A DNA stretch of 30,574 bases from VAZQ01 sp035263865. GTDB lineage: Bacteria > Pseudomonadota > Alphaproteobacteria > Rhizobiales > Xanthobacteraceae. The position numbers were made by a program, and so were the translations under genes. Shown here piece by piece: positions 1 through 7,260 of this stretch. Below the pieces are notes generated by a model. That model was not told where the DNA came from and searched no databases. It worked only from the letters and a program-made list of their open reading frames with translations. Location of the stretch: assembly GCA_035263865.1 (NCBI GenBank), contig DATFQX010000066.1, forward strand, positions 1 to 30,574, read 5' to 3'. Position 1 is the first letter of the stretch. Each line of letters opens with the position of its first letter.

Positions 1-4
1 ACGG

Positions 5-382
5 TCACCCTGCGCGCGTATCAGGCGCCGGCAGCGCAGCCGCGTCGACCAGTTCGCCATCAATCAGCTTGGCGCTTTGAGCCTGGGCCTCCATCGATGC
101 CTTGATGTGCTCGATCATGGCCTCAAGCTCCTCGTCCGTCAGCTCCTTGAGCGGATTGCGGTGCTCGACCTTGTGCTCGCGAGGCACCAGCAGAGCGAGG
201 ATCTTGAGGTAAGCGGCCGGCTGCGTCCGGCGCACCTTCGCAATGGCTTTTTCCCCGTGCTGAGAGAAATCCCTCAGCAACGCGCAAATTACCGCCTCGC
301 TCAGCCGATTACGCGAGCCGCGCAGTCTTCCGGCAGGGTTGCCTAGCGCGCCGTAACAAACTGTTGGTGAGCTGGGGACCAC
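5..382 (-). CDS. DUF5681-like phage/island-associated small protein
   Basis: A 125-residue protein of unknown function. The N-terminal GNPAGRLRGSRNRLSEA motif (about residues 14-30) and the helical stretch after it resemble the DUF5681 family found in rhizobial phages and genomic islands; this is recognition from memory. The C-terminal half is acidic and probably helical (LKELTDEELEAMIEHI). The GTG start at 382 is uncertain. An ATG at 389 overlaps the stop of the recombinase remnant (TAATG) and looks like the original coupled start, but it is in another frame and stops early. The 5' end may therefore carry a frameshift. The stop lies at the window edge. Neighbouring recombinase and integrase relics support a mobile-element origin. 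Confidence 0.6.
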   Translation of the reverse strand: MVPSSPTVCYGALGNPAGRLRGSRNRLSEAVICALLRDFSQHGEKAIAKVRRTQPAAYLKILALLVPREHKVEHRNPLKELTDEELEAMIEHIKASMEAQAQSAKLIDGELVDAAALPAPDTRAG

Positions 383-388
383 TCGTCA

Positions 389-541
389 TTACTGCGCCCC
401 TCGCGGGCTCGTTGCTCGCTCCTTTGAGATGCGCCGCACCGTGCCAGTTCCGATGCCGAGTGATTTCGCCACCTTCAAGATACCCACACCTTTCGCAAGC
501 TGATTTCGCACCTTCCGCTCGGTCGCGGCGCTGAGATGCGC
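389..541 (-). pseudogene. Serine recombinase C-terminal HTH remnant
   Basis: About 50 codons on the minus strand read as a resolvase-type C-terminal helix-turn-helix (AHLSAATERKVRNQLAKG, then VGILKVAKSLGIGTGTVRRI) ending in a stop at 389-391. In intact serine recombinases (resolvase/invertase family) this segment follows a catalytic domain of about 140 residues. Here the frame meets a stop about 40 bases upstream and no catalytic domain is visible, so only the DNA-binding tail remains. It overlaps the probable original start of the DUF5681-like gene, which suggests a former two-gene unit. The rest of 383-658 holds no other gene that I can support. Confidence 0.6.
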
Positions 542-658
542 TATCGCAATGATCGATATGCACGTGGAAATGAAAGAGCTTCATTGAGATTTTCGGAAAC
601 ATAGCACGGGGTATTCCAGCATCTCGACACCCCCGTTTTTCTTGAATAGGAATAGAAG

Positions 659-1231
659 ATGGCCGTTTTCGTTGGGGCAAAGATTCTTTTTTCTGTTGTA
701 GCGATTGGAATAATTGTTGGAGTTGCAGACGCTCAAGATCGTCGGCAAAACGCGCCAGGGCAATTTGACTACTATGTCTTGTCTTTGTCGTGGTCACCGA
801 CATTCTGTGAGACTGCTACTGGCAATGCCCGTCGTCAGCAATGCGGGGCGCGTCCCTTTTCTTTCATGGTGCATGGTCTATGGCCGCAGTACGAACGCGG
901 CTTTCCTGAATCCTGTCTAGTGCCCCCGCCAAGGCTCGAACGCAGTGTTATGAGGAGCATGCTGGATTTAATGCCAGCGCCGGGGCTGGTCTACCATGAG
1001 TGGGATCAACACGGCACATGCTCCGGCTTACAACCGCGTGAATATTTCGATTCCGTTCGCAAAGCTCGCGAAAAAGTGGCAATTCCAGAGCAATATTCCA
1101 ATCCTACGGCCCCGTTAAGCGTCACTCCCAATCAAGTCATCGATGCGTTCGTCAGCGCGAATGATGGATTGTCGCCCGAAGGCATCACTGATCAGCCCCC
1201 ACTGGGTGGTCCGGGTGGAATGTTAGTTTAA
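659..1231 (+). pseudogene. RNase T2 family ribonuclease, C-terminus lost to an IS3 insertion
   Basis: RNase T2 enzymes are secreted or periplasmic endoribonucleases acting through 2',3'-cyclic phosphates. An uncleaved signal-like segment occupies residues 1-25. Both active-site blocks are present: CAS I, FMVHGLWPQYERG (His72), and CAS II, HEWDQHGTC at 113-121 (His113, Glu114, His118). Genuine sequence runs to about residue 177. From base 1189 the frame reads into the terminal sequence of an IS3 remnant and stops at 1231. Bacterial homologues usually run beyond 200 residues, so the C-terminal core strand and any late disulfide are missing. Local base composition is more AT-rich than the flanking operons, which fits transfer. 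Catalytic residues remain, but stable folding is doubtful. Confidence 0.8.
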
Positions 1232-1690
1232 GGTTGGCGGTTGCGCCAGCGTGGCCGGCGGAGCCGGTCGGCGTAGCGCAGCCGGCCACGCGGCGAATGC
1301 AGGCATGAACACCTCGGGTGCTGGTGGCTTGTATCCAAGTGAGGCGTGCGGCCTGATCGTGTTGTAGTGGCGTCGCCAGCTCTCGATGACGATCTGGGCC
1401 TCGCGCAAAGTGTAGAAGATCTCGCCGTTGAGCAGCTCATCGCGGAGGCGGGCGTTGAAGCTCTCGATGTAGCCGTTCTCCCAAGGGCTGCCCCGCTCGA
1501 TGTAGGCGGTCTTGGCACCGGCAGCCGCGATCCATTCCTGCACGGTCTTGGCGACGAACTCCGGTCCATTGTCGGACCGGATGTGAGCGGGAATGCCCCG
1601 TAGGATGAACAGGTCGGACAGAAACGTCGATCACATCGATCGCCTTGAGCTTGCGGGCGACACGGATTGCCAGACATTCATGGGTGAACT
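1189..1690 (-). mobile_element. IS3-family insertion sequence remnant
   Basis: The left edge is placed at TGATCAGCCCCCACTGGG (1189), where RNase T2 similarity stops. Such TGATC...CCCC ends are typical of rhizobial IS3-family elements; I judge this from memory. Inside is the C-terminal half of OrfB on the minus strand. OrfA, the first half of OrfB and the other terminal repeat are missing. At about 1685-1697 the sequence switches to integrase coding on the plus strand, so the right side was lost by deletion or recombination. No target-site duplication can be seen because only one end survives. Confidence 0.75.
1223..1690 (-). pseudogene. IS3-family transposase OrfB, 5'-truncated and frameshifted
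   Basis: This is the C-terminal part of the DDE (rve) integrase-type transposase. Visible blocks are FTHECLAIRVARKLKAIDVI, then FILRGIPAHIRSDNGPEFVA carrying the second catalytic Asp, then SPWENGYIESFNARLRDELL with the catalytic Glu, and RPHASLGYKPPAPEVF near the end. The first catalytic Asp lies upstream of the surviving sequence. The reading frame breaks at about 1621-1627: removing one T from the minus-strand GTTTCTG restores AIDVIDVLSDLFILRG. The stop is at 1223-1225. The protein cannot be active. Confidence 0.85.
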
Positions 1691-1768
1691 GTCGATCAGT
1701 GGGAAGCGGCCGGCGATATTTCACCGCGAACGGCGCAGCGCTATCGGCAGCTAGTCGAAAACCAGATC

Positions 1769-2590
1769 GTGCCGCATCTCGGTGGCAAGGTGCTGCGCAA
1801 ACTGCGGCCACTCGAAATCGAAGCATGGCACACGGCGCTACGCAGCCGCGTAGCCGCTCGCACTATCGGTCATGCCCACCGGCTTCTTGGCAAGGCCCTG
1901 CGGGACGCGGCCAAGAACGACATCGTCAGCCGTATTGTCACGAAAGAGCACCCAGCCCCCAAAGTCGATGACGGCGACAAGGTGATCGTGCAAGACATCG
2001 CCAGCCTTGTGGATAAGTTACGCGGTTGGCGGCTTGGCGAGGTGGCCATGACGGCCCTGTTCACGGGGCTACGGCTTGGCGAGGTGCTGGCGCTGCGCTG
2101 GAACCGCGTTGATCTCGACGGCAAGATGATCCAGGTCCGCGAAGCGCTGGAGCAGACTAAGCTGTTCGGCGTGCGGTTCAAACCGCCCAAGTCCAAGGCT
2201 GGCCGCCGCGATGTCACGTTGCCGGACATTCTGGTGGATGCATTGCGAGAGCATCACAAAGCCGTGCTCGAACTACGGATGCAGCTCGGCGCGGGAAGAT
2301 TGCCCGACGATGCACTATTGTTTGCAAACATCGTCGGGAAGCCGCTATCACCGACCGCCGTGTCAACAGCATGGGCCGATTTCGCAGAAAGCATCGGCAT
2401 ACCGGCGGTGACGTTCCACGCGCTACGGCACACCCATGCCTCGCAACTTATTGATGCCGGCGTTGACATCGTCACCATCAGCAAGCGCTTGGGCCACGCC
2501 AAGCCGGACATCACATTGCGGGTCTATGCGCACCTTTTCCGCAACGACGACAGCAAGGCTGCGGCAGCGATCAACGCTGCGTTTCGCTAG
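1769..2590 (+). CDS. Tyrosine recombinase (phage-type integrase), N-terminally truncated
   Basis: Site-specific recombinase of the tyrosine integrase family. With the GTG at 1769 as residue 1, the catalytic set is complete: Arg102 (TGLRLGE), His217 and Arg220 (HALRHTHAS), His243 (GHAKPD) and Tyr253 (RVYAHLF). The frame stays open and family-like upstream to about 1690 (QWEAAGDISPRTAQRYRQLV, the core-binding domain). It then meets a stop at the IS3 junction. The arm-binding domain and part of the core-binding domain are therefore missing; full-length relatives are usually 370-400 residues. The truncated protein could keep strand-cleavage chemistry but probably not specific integration. Paired GGTAGCAA repeats and a tRNA-Ser half lie just downstream, as expected for an integrase beside its att site. 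Confidence 0.85.
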   Translation: MPHLGGKVLRKLRPLEIEAWHTALRSRVAARTIGHAHRLLGKALRDAAKNDIVSRIVTKEHPAPKVDDGDKVIVQDIASLVDKLRGWRLGEVAMTALFTGLRLGEVLALRWNRVDLDGKMIQVREALEQTKLFGVRFKPPKSKAGRRDVTLPDILVDALREHHKAVLELRMQLGAGRLPDDALLFANIVGKPLSPTAVSTAWADFAESIGIPAVTFHALRHTHASQLIDAGVDIVTISKRLGHAKPDITLRVYAHLFRNDDSKAAAAINAAFR

Positions 2591-2597
2591 GGCAAAT

Positions 2598-2616
2598 GGT
2601 AGCAAAGCGGTAGCAA
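2598..2616 (+). repeat. Tandem GGTAGCAA direct repeats downstream of the integrase
   Basis: Two exact copies of GGTAGCAA occupy 2598-2605 and 2609-2616. They start 11 bases apart, close to one helical turn, immediately after the integrase stop and about 55 bases before the tRNA-Ser fragment. Short direct repeats in this position are typical arm-type binding sites for integrase or an excisionase. This function is inferred from position. Confidence 0.4.
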
Positions 2617-2670
2617 TGTTCACATTTGTTCTATTGGCCGACGCTGCTAAGCGGTTGATAATACAGGCAT

Positions 2671-2703
2671 GGAAGATCGGCCGAGTGGTTTAAGGCAACG
2701 GTC
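2671..2703 (+). other. 5' half of a tRNA-Ser gene (integration-site remnant)
   Basis: GGAAGAT matches a 5' acceptor strand. It is followed by two linker bases, the D arm GCCGAGTGGTTTAAGGC, then A and the 5' anticodon strand ACGGT, as in class II tRNA-Ser genes. The match ends there: there is no U33, variable arm, T arm or acceptor 3' strand, and coding sequence for livH begins at 2704. It is therefore a tRNA fragment, not a functional gene. Its place beside an integrase marks it as an att relic. Its AAGG (2692-2695) happens to sit where a ribosome-binding site for livH would lie. Confidence 0.7.
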
Positions 2704-2714
2704 ATGCTGACCGT
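2698..2714. repeat. ACGGT-N7-ACCGT inverted repeat at the att/livH junction
   Basis: Five-base arms (2698-2702 and 2710-2714) flank a 7-base centre (CATGCTG) that contains the livH start codon. The geometry equals an anticodon stem-loop and also a tyrosine-recombinase core site with a 7-base overlap. The left arm belongs to the tRNA-Ser fragment and the right arm to livH codons 3-4. Confidence 0.5.
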
Positions 2715-3588
2715 CGCGCTCCAGCAGGGAATCAACGGCATCGTTTTCGGGAGCCTCTATGTCCTCGTGGCATTGGGGCTCACTCTTATTTATGGCGTCC
2801 TCGTGCAGATCAATTTTGCGCACGCGGACATCGTGACGATCGGCGCGTTCGCGGCGTATTTCTTTACGTTCGCCTTCGGCGGCAATTACCTCGTGAGTAT
2901 CGGCATCGCGCTCATGGTCGGCGGGGCACTCGGCTGGCTGGTGAACGCAGCGATCTTCGCCCCGCTGCGCGAACGCGGCAGCGAATTGCTGCCGCTGATC
3001 GCCACCATCGGCGTCTCCATTCTGCTGCAGAATGCGATGCTGCTCTGGTTTGGGCCGATCCCATATGCCTTCGATAGCCCTTACAGCGACAAGGTCATTC
3101 GGCTGTGGGGCGGCACGTTCATCACTTGGCAGAACTTGATCATCATCCTCGTATCCACGCTGACGATTGCGCTGCTGTACGCATTCATGAAGTTCACGAT
3201 GATGGGCAAGGCGCTGCGCGCAGTCGCGCAGGACCGCGAGACCGCGGGCCTCATGGGCATCAATCCCAATCAGCTGATCATGCTGACCTTCGTGATCGCT
3301 TCCGCACTTGCCGGTATGGGTGGCGCCATGCTTGGGCCTGTCCTCGTGCTGACGCCCTTCGCCGGCACAAGCGTCATCGTCAAAGCTTTTGCCATCGTCA
3401 TCATCGGCGGATTCGGCAACGTGGAGGGGACGATCATTGCCGGCCTGACCGTTGGTTTGATCGAGAGCTTCGCGACCCAGCTTGTCAATCCAGGGCTGAC
3501 CGACATCGTGGTCTTCACGCTGCTTCTGCTAATGCTGGCACTGCGCCCGACTGGACTTATCGCCGAAAAGCGCGAAGAGAATGTCTAG
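2704..3588 (+). CDS. livH: Branched-chain amino acid-type ABC transporter permease (LivH family)
   Basis: Inner-membrane permease of a high-affinity LIV-type (HAAT) importer, 294 residues, about eight hydrophobic segments. The N-terminus (QQGINGIVFGSLYVLVALGL, then YGVLVQINFAHAD) and the C-terminal block VIIGGFGNVEGTIIAGL are classic LivH. It opens a tightly packed operon with livM, livG and livF; its stop overlaps the livM start by 8 bases. No natural upstream promoter is visible because the ATG directly abuts the tRNA-Ser/att relic. The substrate cannot be deduced: LIV-type cores also carry amides, urea, aromatic acids and dicarboxylates, and no LIV-type binding protein gene accompanies this operon. 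The symbol is family-level. Confidence 0.9.
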   Translation: MLTVALQQGINGIVFGSLYVLVALGLTLIYGVLVQINFAHADIVTIGAFAAYFFTFAFGGNYLVSIGIALMVGGALGWLVNAAIFAPLRERGSELLPLIATIGVSILLQNAMLLWFGPIPYAFDSPYSDKVIRLWGGTFITWQNLIIILVSTLTIALLYAFMKFTMMGKALRAVAQDRETAGLMGINPNQLIMLTFVIASALAGMGGAMLGPVLVLTPFAGTSVIVKAFAIVIIGGFGNVEGTIIAGLTVGLIESFATQLVNPGLTDIVVFTLLLLMLALRPTGLIAEKREENV

Positions 3589-4600
3589 CGAGGGCGGACT
3601 GCATCCCGATCCATCTGGTGGGCGGCGCTGGTGGGTCTTCGTCGCTGTAGTCGCCGTCGCGGTCTTGCCCTTCGTATTTCAGGACTCCTATTGGCGCACG
3701 AACCTGATTGTGTGCGCGATCAACGTCATGCTGGCCATCGGGCTCGACTTCATTCTCGGCTACGCCGGCCAGCTCAACCTTGGTCACTCGGCGTTCTACG
3801 GCATCGGCGCTTACGCTTCCACGCTGCTCATTATCAACCTCGGCGTGCCGTTCTGGATCGCATTCGTTGTCGGGATGGTGCTGTCGGGCATCGCCGGCAT
3901 GGCGTTGTCGCTCTTCGCGGTTCGCCTGCGCGGCCACTACCTTGCTATCGCCTCGCTCGGCTTTGCCGTGATCGTGCACCAGGTGCTGCTGAACTGGATC
4001 AGCCTGACGCAGGGGCCGCTCGGCATCTATGCGATCAAGCCCCCGCCGGACATCGCGCTGCCGGGGCTGCCGTCGATCTCGTTCAGCAACTCGGCGAACA
4101 TGTTCTATCTGATCGCGGGATTTGCATTGCTTTTCTATTTTCTCCTTGACCAGCTCGTCCGCTCGCCGATCGGCGAAACGCTCGCTGCGATCAGAGAGGA
4201 CGAGGTTTCTGCGTCTTCCTTCGGCATCAATTGCACGGCCTGGAAAGTCTTTGCTTTCGGCATCGGTTCGGCACTCGCGGGCGCGGCCGGCGCCTTCTAT
4301 GCGAGTTTCGTCGGAACGCTGGTCCCTGATGCCTTCATCATCACCGAGTCGTTCACCATTCTGGCCATGGTGATCGTCGGCGGCATGGGCACGTTGATCG
4401 GTCCGGTCTGGGGCGCGATCCTGCTTACCGTCTTGCCCGAACTCTTGCGCGGATTCGGCGATCTGCGTCTCGTCGTCTATGGTGCTGCACTCACGCTTGT
4501 CGTGCTGTTCGTGCCGGGCGGACTGGTGCAAGCGGTGCGGATCGCGCGCGCGCGTCTCGGTCGCCTGCGGGGCGCGAGCGATGCAGGCGCGCACCAATGA
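3581..4600 (+). CDS. livM: Branched-chain amino acid-type ABC transporter permease (LivM family)
   Basis: Second permease of the first LIV-type transporter, 339 residues. Family blocks are GLDFILGYAGQLNLGHSAFY near residues 50-70, the cytoplasmic segment GETLAAIREDEVSASSFGIN that contacts the ATPase, and IVGGMGTLIGPVWGAILL near the C-terminus. The start overlaps livH by 8 bases and the stop overlaps livG through ATGA, so the set is translationally coupled. The basic tail (ARARLGRLRG) faces the cytoplasm by the positive-inside rule. Substrate is unknown. Confidence 0.9.
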   Translation: MSSEGGLHPDPSGGRRWWVFVAVVAVAVLPFVFQDSYWRTNLIVCAINVMLAIGLDFILGYAGQLNLGHSAFYGIGAYASTLLIINLGVPFWIAFVVGMVLSGIAGMALSLFAVRLRGHYLAIASLGFAVIVHQVLLNWISLTQGPLGIYAIKPPPDIALPGLPSISFSNSANMFYLIAGFALLFYFLLDQLVRSPIGETLAAIREDEVSASSFGINCTAWKVFAFGIGSALAGAAGAFYASFVGTLVPDAFIITESFTILAMVIVGGMGTLIGPVWGAILLTVLPELLRGFGDLRLVVYGAALTLVVLFVPGGLVQAVRIARARLGRLRGASDAGAHQ

Positions 4601-5400
4601 CGCCGCCGTCACCCGCCCCCGGCGAAGCGCGCGGTGCGACGGCGGCCCCTCTTTTTTGCGGCGAAGGTTTGCACAAGCGGTTCGGCGGCGTGCAGGCGGT
4701 TCGTGACATTTCACTCAATGTTCCGCATGGCAGCGTGTTTGCCATCATCGGTCCGAACGGAGCCGGCAAATCGACGCTGCTCAATTTGATGAGCGGCCTC
4801 TATCAGCCGGACCGAGGCCGAATGACCTTCGATGGCATCCAGCTCGTCGGCTTGCCAGCCTACAGACGCGCGCGGCTGGGCCTTGCACGCACATTCCAGA
4901 AGTTGCGACTTTTTAAATACTTATCAGTGGTCGGCAACGTCATCGCCGCCTCTCACATCCATCACGAGATTCCGGCGTGGCAATACGTCATCCATGGGGC
5001 TGCGTTCGCGCGCGATCATGCCCGCTGCCGCGCAGAAGCGGACAAGCTTCTCCGCTTCGTCGGGCTGGAAGCGCGCTCGTCCGTGCTCGCCGCCTCGCTC
5101 GCCTACGGCGAGCAGCGCATGCTCGAACTTGCGCGCGCACTCGCGACCTCGCCACGGCTGCTCATGCTCGACGAGCCCGCGGCCGGCCTCAATGCCGCGG
5201 AGGTAGAGCGTCTGCTCGAACGTATTCGCCGTCTTCGCCAGCGCGGCATGACCATCGTCGTGGTCGAGCACAATATGGATTTGGTGATGAAGATCGCAGA
5301 TCGCGTCTTGGTCATGGATTACGGGGAGCATCTGTTCGAGGGGACGCCCGCCGAGGTCCAGGCCAACCCGACCGTCATTGCCGCCTATCTTGGAGCATGA
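4597..5400 (+). CDS. livG: LIV-type ABC transporter ATP-binding protein (LivG family)
   Basis: ATPase subunit, 267 residues. Walker A is GPNGAGKST (52-60), the signature loop is the LivG-type LAYGEQ at about 168-173 in place of LSGGQ, and Walker B with switch is LLMLDEPAAGLN (about 188-199), followed by the VVVEHNMD His switch. The ATG overlaps the livM stop as ATGA. The N-terminus carries about 20 Pro/Ala-rich residues before the usual start of the domain, so a later internal start is possible. It pairs with LivF to drive transport through LivH/LivM. Confidence 0.9.
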   Translation: MTPPSPAPGEARGATAAPLFCGEGLHKRFGGVQAVRDISLNVPHGSVFAIIGPNGAGKSTLLNLMSGLYQPDRGRMTFDGIQLVGLPAYRRARLGLARTFQKLRLFKYLSVVGNVIAASHIHHEIPAWQYVIHGAAFARDHARCRAEADKLLRFVGLEARSSVLAASLAYGEQRMLELARALATSPRLLMLDEPAAGLNAAEVERLLERIRRLRQRGMTIVVVEHNMDLVMKIADRVLVMDYGEHLFEGTPAEVQANPTVIAAYLGA

Positions 5401-5401
5401 C

Positions 5402-6142
5402 GTGACTGCACTACTGCGGGCTGAAGGACTTGAACTCGCCTACGGCGCGGTCTCGGCCTGCCGGGATGTCAGTTTTCATATCGCGGAGGGCGAGATCGTC
5501 ACTTTGATCGGCGCCAACGGTGCCGGCAAATCGACCACGTTGCGCGCAATCGCCGGCGCATTGCTTCCGCGCGCCGGCTCGATCCATTTCCGTGGGCGGG
5601 ACATTACACGCCTGCCATCGTATGAGCGCACCCGCCTCGGGATCTCACTCGTTCCCGAGGGGCGGCGCGTCTTTCCCTTCCTCACGGTGCGCGAGAACCT
5701 CGAGCTCGGCGCCTTCAAGTATCGCAGGGAGATCGGGAAGATCCGAGGTCTCATGGACAGGGTCTTCGACGTGTTTCCGCGGCTGCGCGACCGCGTGAGC
5801 CAAAACGCCGGTACCCTGTCCGGTGGCGAGCAGCAGATGCTCGCACTTGGGCGCGCGATGATGTCCGAACCGCACCTCGTTTGTCTCGATGAACCGTCGC
5901 TCGGACTTGCGCCGAAGGTCGTCCAGGACATCTTCGGCACGATCAAGACGATCAATGCTGCCGGTACGAGTGTGCTCCTCGTCGAGCAGAATGCGCGCTA
6001 TGCGCTCGAGACTGCGAGCCGCGGTTATGTTTTGCAGACTGGATCGATTATCGCAAACGGCGCCTGTGCAGCGTTGCGCAACGATGATCGCGTGCGCCAA
6101 GCCTATCTCGGCCGCAGCGCGGCGGAACAGGTCAAGCTTTAA
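5402..6142 (+). CDS. livF: LIV-type ABC transporter ATP-binding protein (LivF family)
   Basis: Second ATPase of the first LIV transporter, about 246 residues from the GTG at 5402. That start has GGAG at 5391-5394 and follows the livG stop by one base. A TTG at 5378 in the same frame would add eight residues lying inside livG and is less likely. Walker A is GANGAGKST, the signature is LSGGEQQMLALGRAMM, Walker B is LVCLDEPSLGLAP, and the switch is LLVEQNA, all diagnostic of LivF. It ends the operon. The 53-base space before the convergent hydrolase shows no strong terminator hairpin. Confidence 0.9.
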   Translation: MTALLRAEGLELAYGAVSACRDVSFHIAEGEIVTLIGANGAGKSTTLRAIAGALLPRAGSIHFRGRDITRLPSYERTRLGISLVPEGRRVFPFLTVRENLELGAFKYRREIGKIRGLMDRVFDVFPRLRDRVSQNAGTLSGGEQQMLALGRAMMSEPHLVCLDEPSLGLAPKVVQDIFGTIKTINAAGTSVLLVEQNARYALETASRGYVLQTGSIIANGACAALRNDDRVRQAYLGRSAAEQVKL

Positions 6143-6195
6143 AGCGCGGACGTGCGGGTCTATCGACCTCTCCCAAACGCCGATCTCCGGCCGTG

Positions 6196-7071
6196 TTATC
6201 TTCCCAATATCGCCTGTTTCACGGCACGCGGGTCACGACTGCGCCATGCGCCGGCATCGACTGCCCGAAAGAACTCCGCAAGGTGCTGGTTGAAGGCGGC
6301 CGGCTCCTCGAGGTTGATGGTATGGCCTGCATTGGGCATCACCACGAGCGCCGCTGTCGCGATCGTCCGTTTAATGAGAAGCGCGGGTTCGAGGCAAGGC
6401 CAGTCTTCGTCACCGGTCATGACGAGTGTTGGCGCCGTGATCGCCTTCATCCTGTCGACGAGATCGAACAGGGAGGGACGCCGTTTCTGAACGCCGCGCA
6501 TGGTGCGGGCTGAGCCCTCGCTCGAGTGCTCGGCAAGCTGTTGGGCGAATTCCTGCCAGCCGCGCGGGTCCTTATTTTGGAACTGGACCCGCGTTGGCCC
6601 CAGCGCATAGGCCTCGGCGGCCTTGGCCATGCCCTGCTCGAATTTCTGTGCGGCCGCCTCCGCTTCGTCTGCGAATTGCTTGCGCTGATCGAGCGCGGCG
6701 CCATAGCCGCAGCCCGCCACGACCAGCGAGCGCGCGCGCTGCGGATAAGTGAAGCCGAAGTGGAGCGCCGCGAATCCGCCCATGGATAGGCCGACGATGT
6801 GAGCTTTGTCGATCTTCAGCGCGTCAAGCACCGCCCGAATATCGTCGCGCGCTCGGTCTTGCGAATAGCGCTCCCCGTCCGCCGGCACGTCCGAAGGCGG
6901 ATAGCCCCGCGCGTTGTAGGATATGCACCGATAGCTGCGGGCAAAATGGCGAACTTGCGTCTCCCACGAGCGATAGTCGCCGGCAAATTCATGCACAAAG
7001 ACGACCGGAACTCCCGATCCGCTTTCCTCGTAATAGAGCTTGATGTTGTCGTCGGTGGTCAGATGCGGCAT
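6196..7071 (-). CDS. Alpha/beta-fold hydrolase
   Basis: A 291-residue alpha/beta hydrolase with no signal peptide, so probably cytoplasmic. The nucleophile elbow is GLSMGG (Ser96), the acid is Asp221 or Asp223 in TGDEDWP, and the base is His250 in PNAGHTINLEEP. The oxyanion region is VHEFAGD (26-32), where many relatives have HGxxG, so the loop is slightly unusual. The family covers esterases, dienelactone or enol-lactone hydrolases and C-C hydrolases; the sequence alone does not settle the substrate. It faces livF and is divergent from the TTT binding protein, with which it shares a 189-base regulatory gap containing a palindrome. Confidence 0.88.
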   Translation of the reverse strand: MPHLTTDDNIKLYYEESGSGVPVVFVHEFAGDYRSWETQVRHFARSYRCISYNARGYPPSDVPADGERYSQDRARDDIRAVLDALKIDKAHIVGLSMGGFAALHFGFTYPQRARSLVVAGCGYGAALDQRKQFADEAEAAAQKFEQGMAKAAEAYALGPTRVQFQNKDPRGWQEFAQQLAEHSSEGSARTMRGVQKRRPSLFDLVDRMKAITAPTLVMTGDEDWPCLEPALLIKRTIATAALVVMPNAGHTINLEEPAAFNQHLAEFFRAVDAGAWRSRDPRAVKQAILGR

Positions 7072-7171
7072 CGGTGGCTCCTAAGCTTCGTCGTGGCGTG
7101 ACAGCGTCGGCAATCGCAGCTGGAACACGCGCGTGCCACGCGGTCATGTTCTGAACCGCTTACAAGCGCGA

Positions 7172-7191
7172 GCAATGGATCTCTCCATTGC
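7172..7191. promoter_or_regulatory. Perfect palindrome in a divergent intergenic region (possible operator)
   Basis: GCAATGGA (7172-7179), a TCTC spacer, then TCCATTGC (7184-7191) form a perfect 8-base inverted repeat between the alpha/beta hydrolase (minus) and the TTT binding protein (plus). It lies about 100 bases from the hydrolase start and 70 bases from the other start. There is no T-run after it, so a repressor/activator operator is more likely than a terminator. No regulator gene is nearby. Confidence 0.4.
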
Positions 7192-7260
7192 GCGGCCGGC
7201 TGTCCAAGGTCAGAGCAACTGCTATTCTGTCACTGCTACCATTTCGGCTTGGGGAATTGA

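Noticed and set aside
2671..2760. Complete tRNA-Ser gene
   Set aside because: Only the 5' acceptor, D arm and 5' anticodon strand match. Position 33 is not T, and no variable arm, T arm or 3' acceptor follows.
3557..4714. Long minus-strand open frame opposite livM/livG
   Set aside because: Its protein is highly charged (Arg/Asp/Gln-rich low-complexity), typical of a GC-rich shadow frame, and the plus strand has unmistakable LivM and LivG.
6143..6195. Rho-independent terminator between convergent livF and hydrolase
   Set aside because: No stable hairpin with a T-run on either strand.
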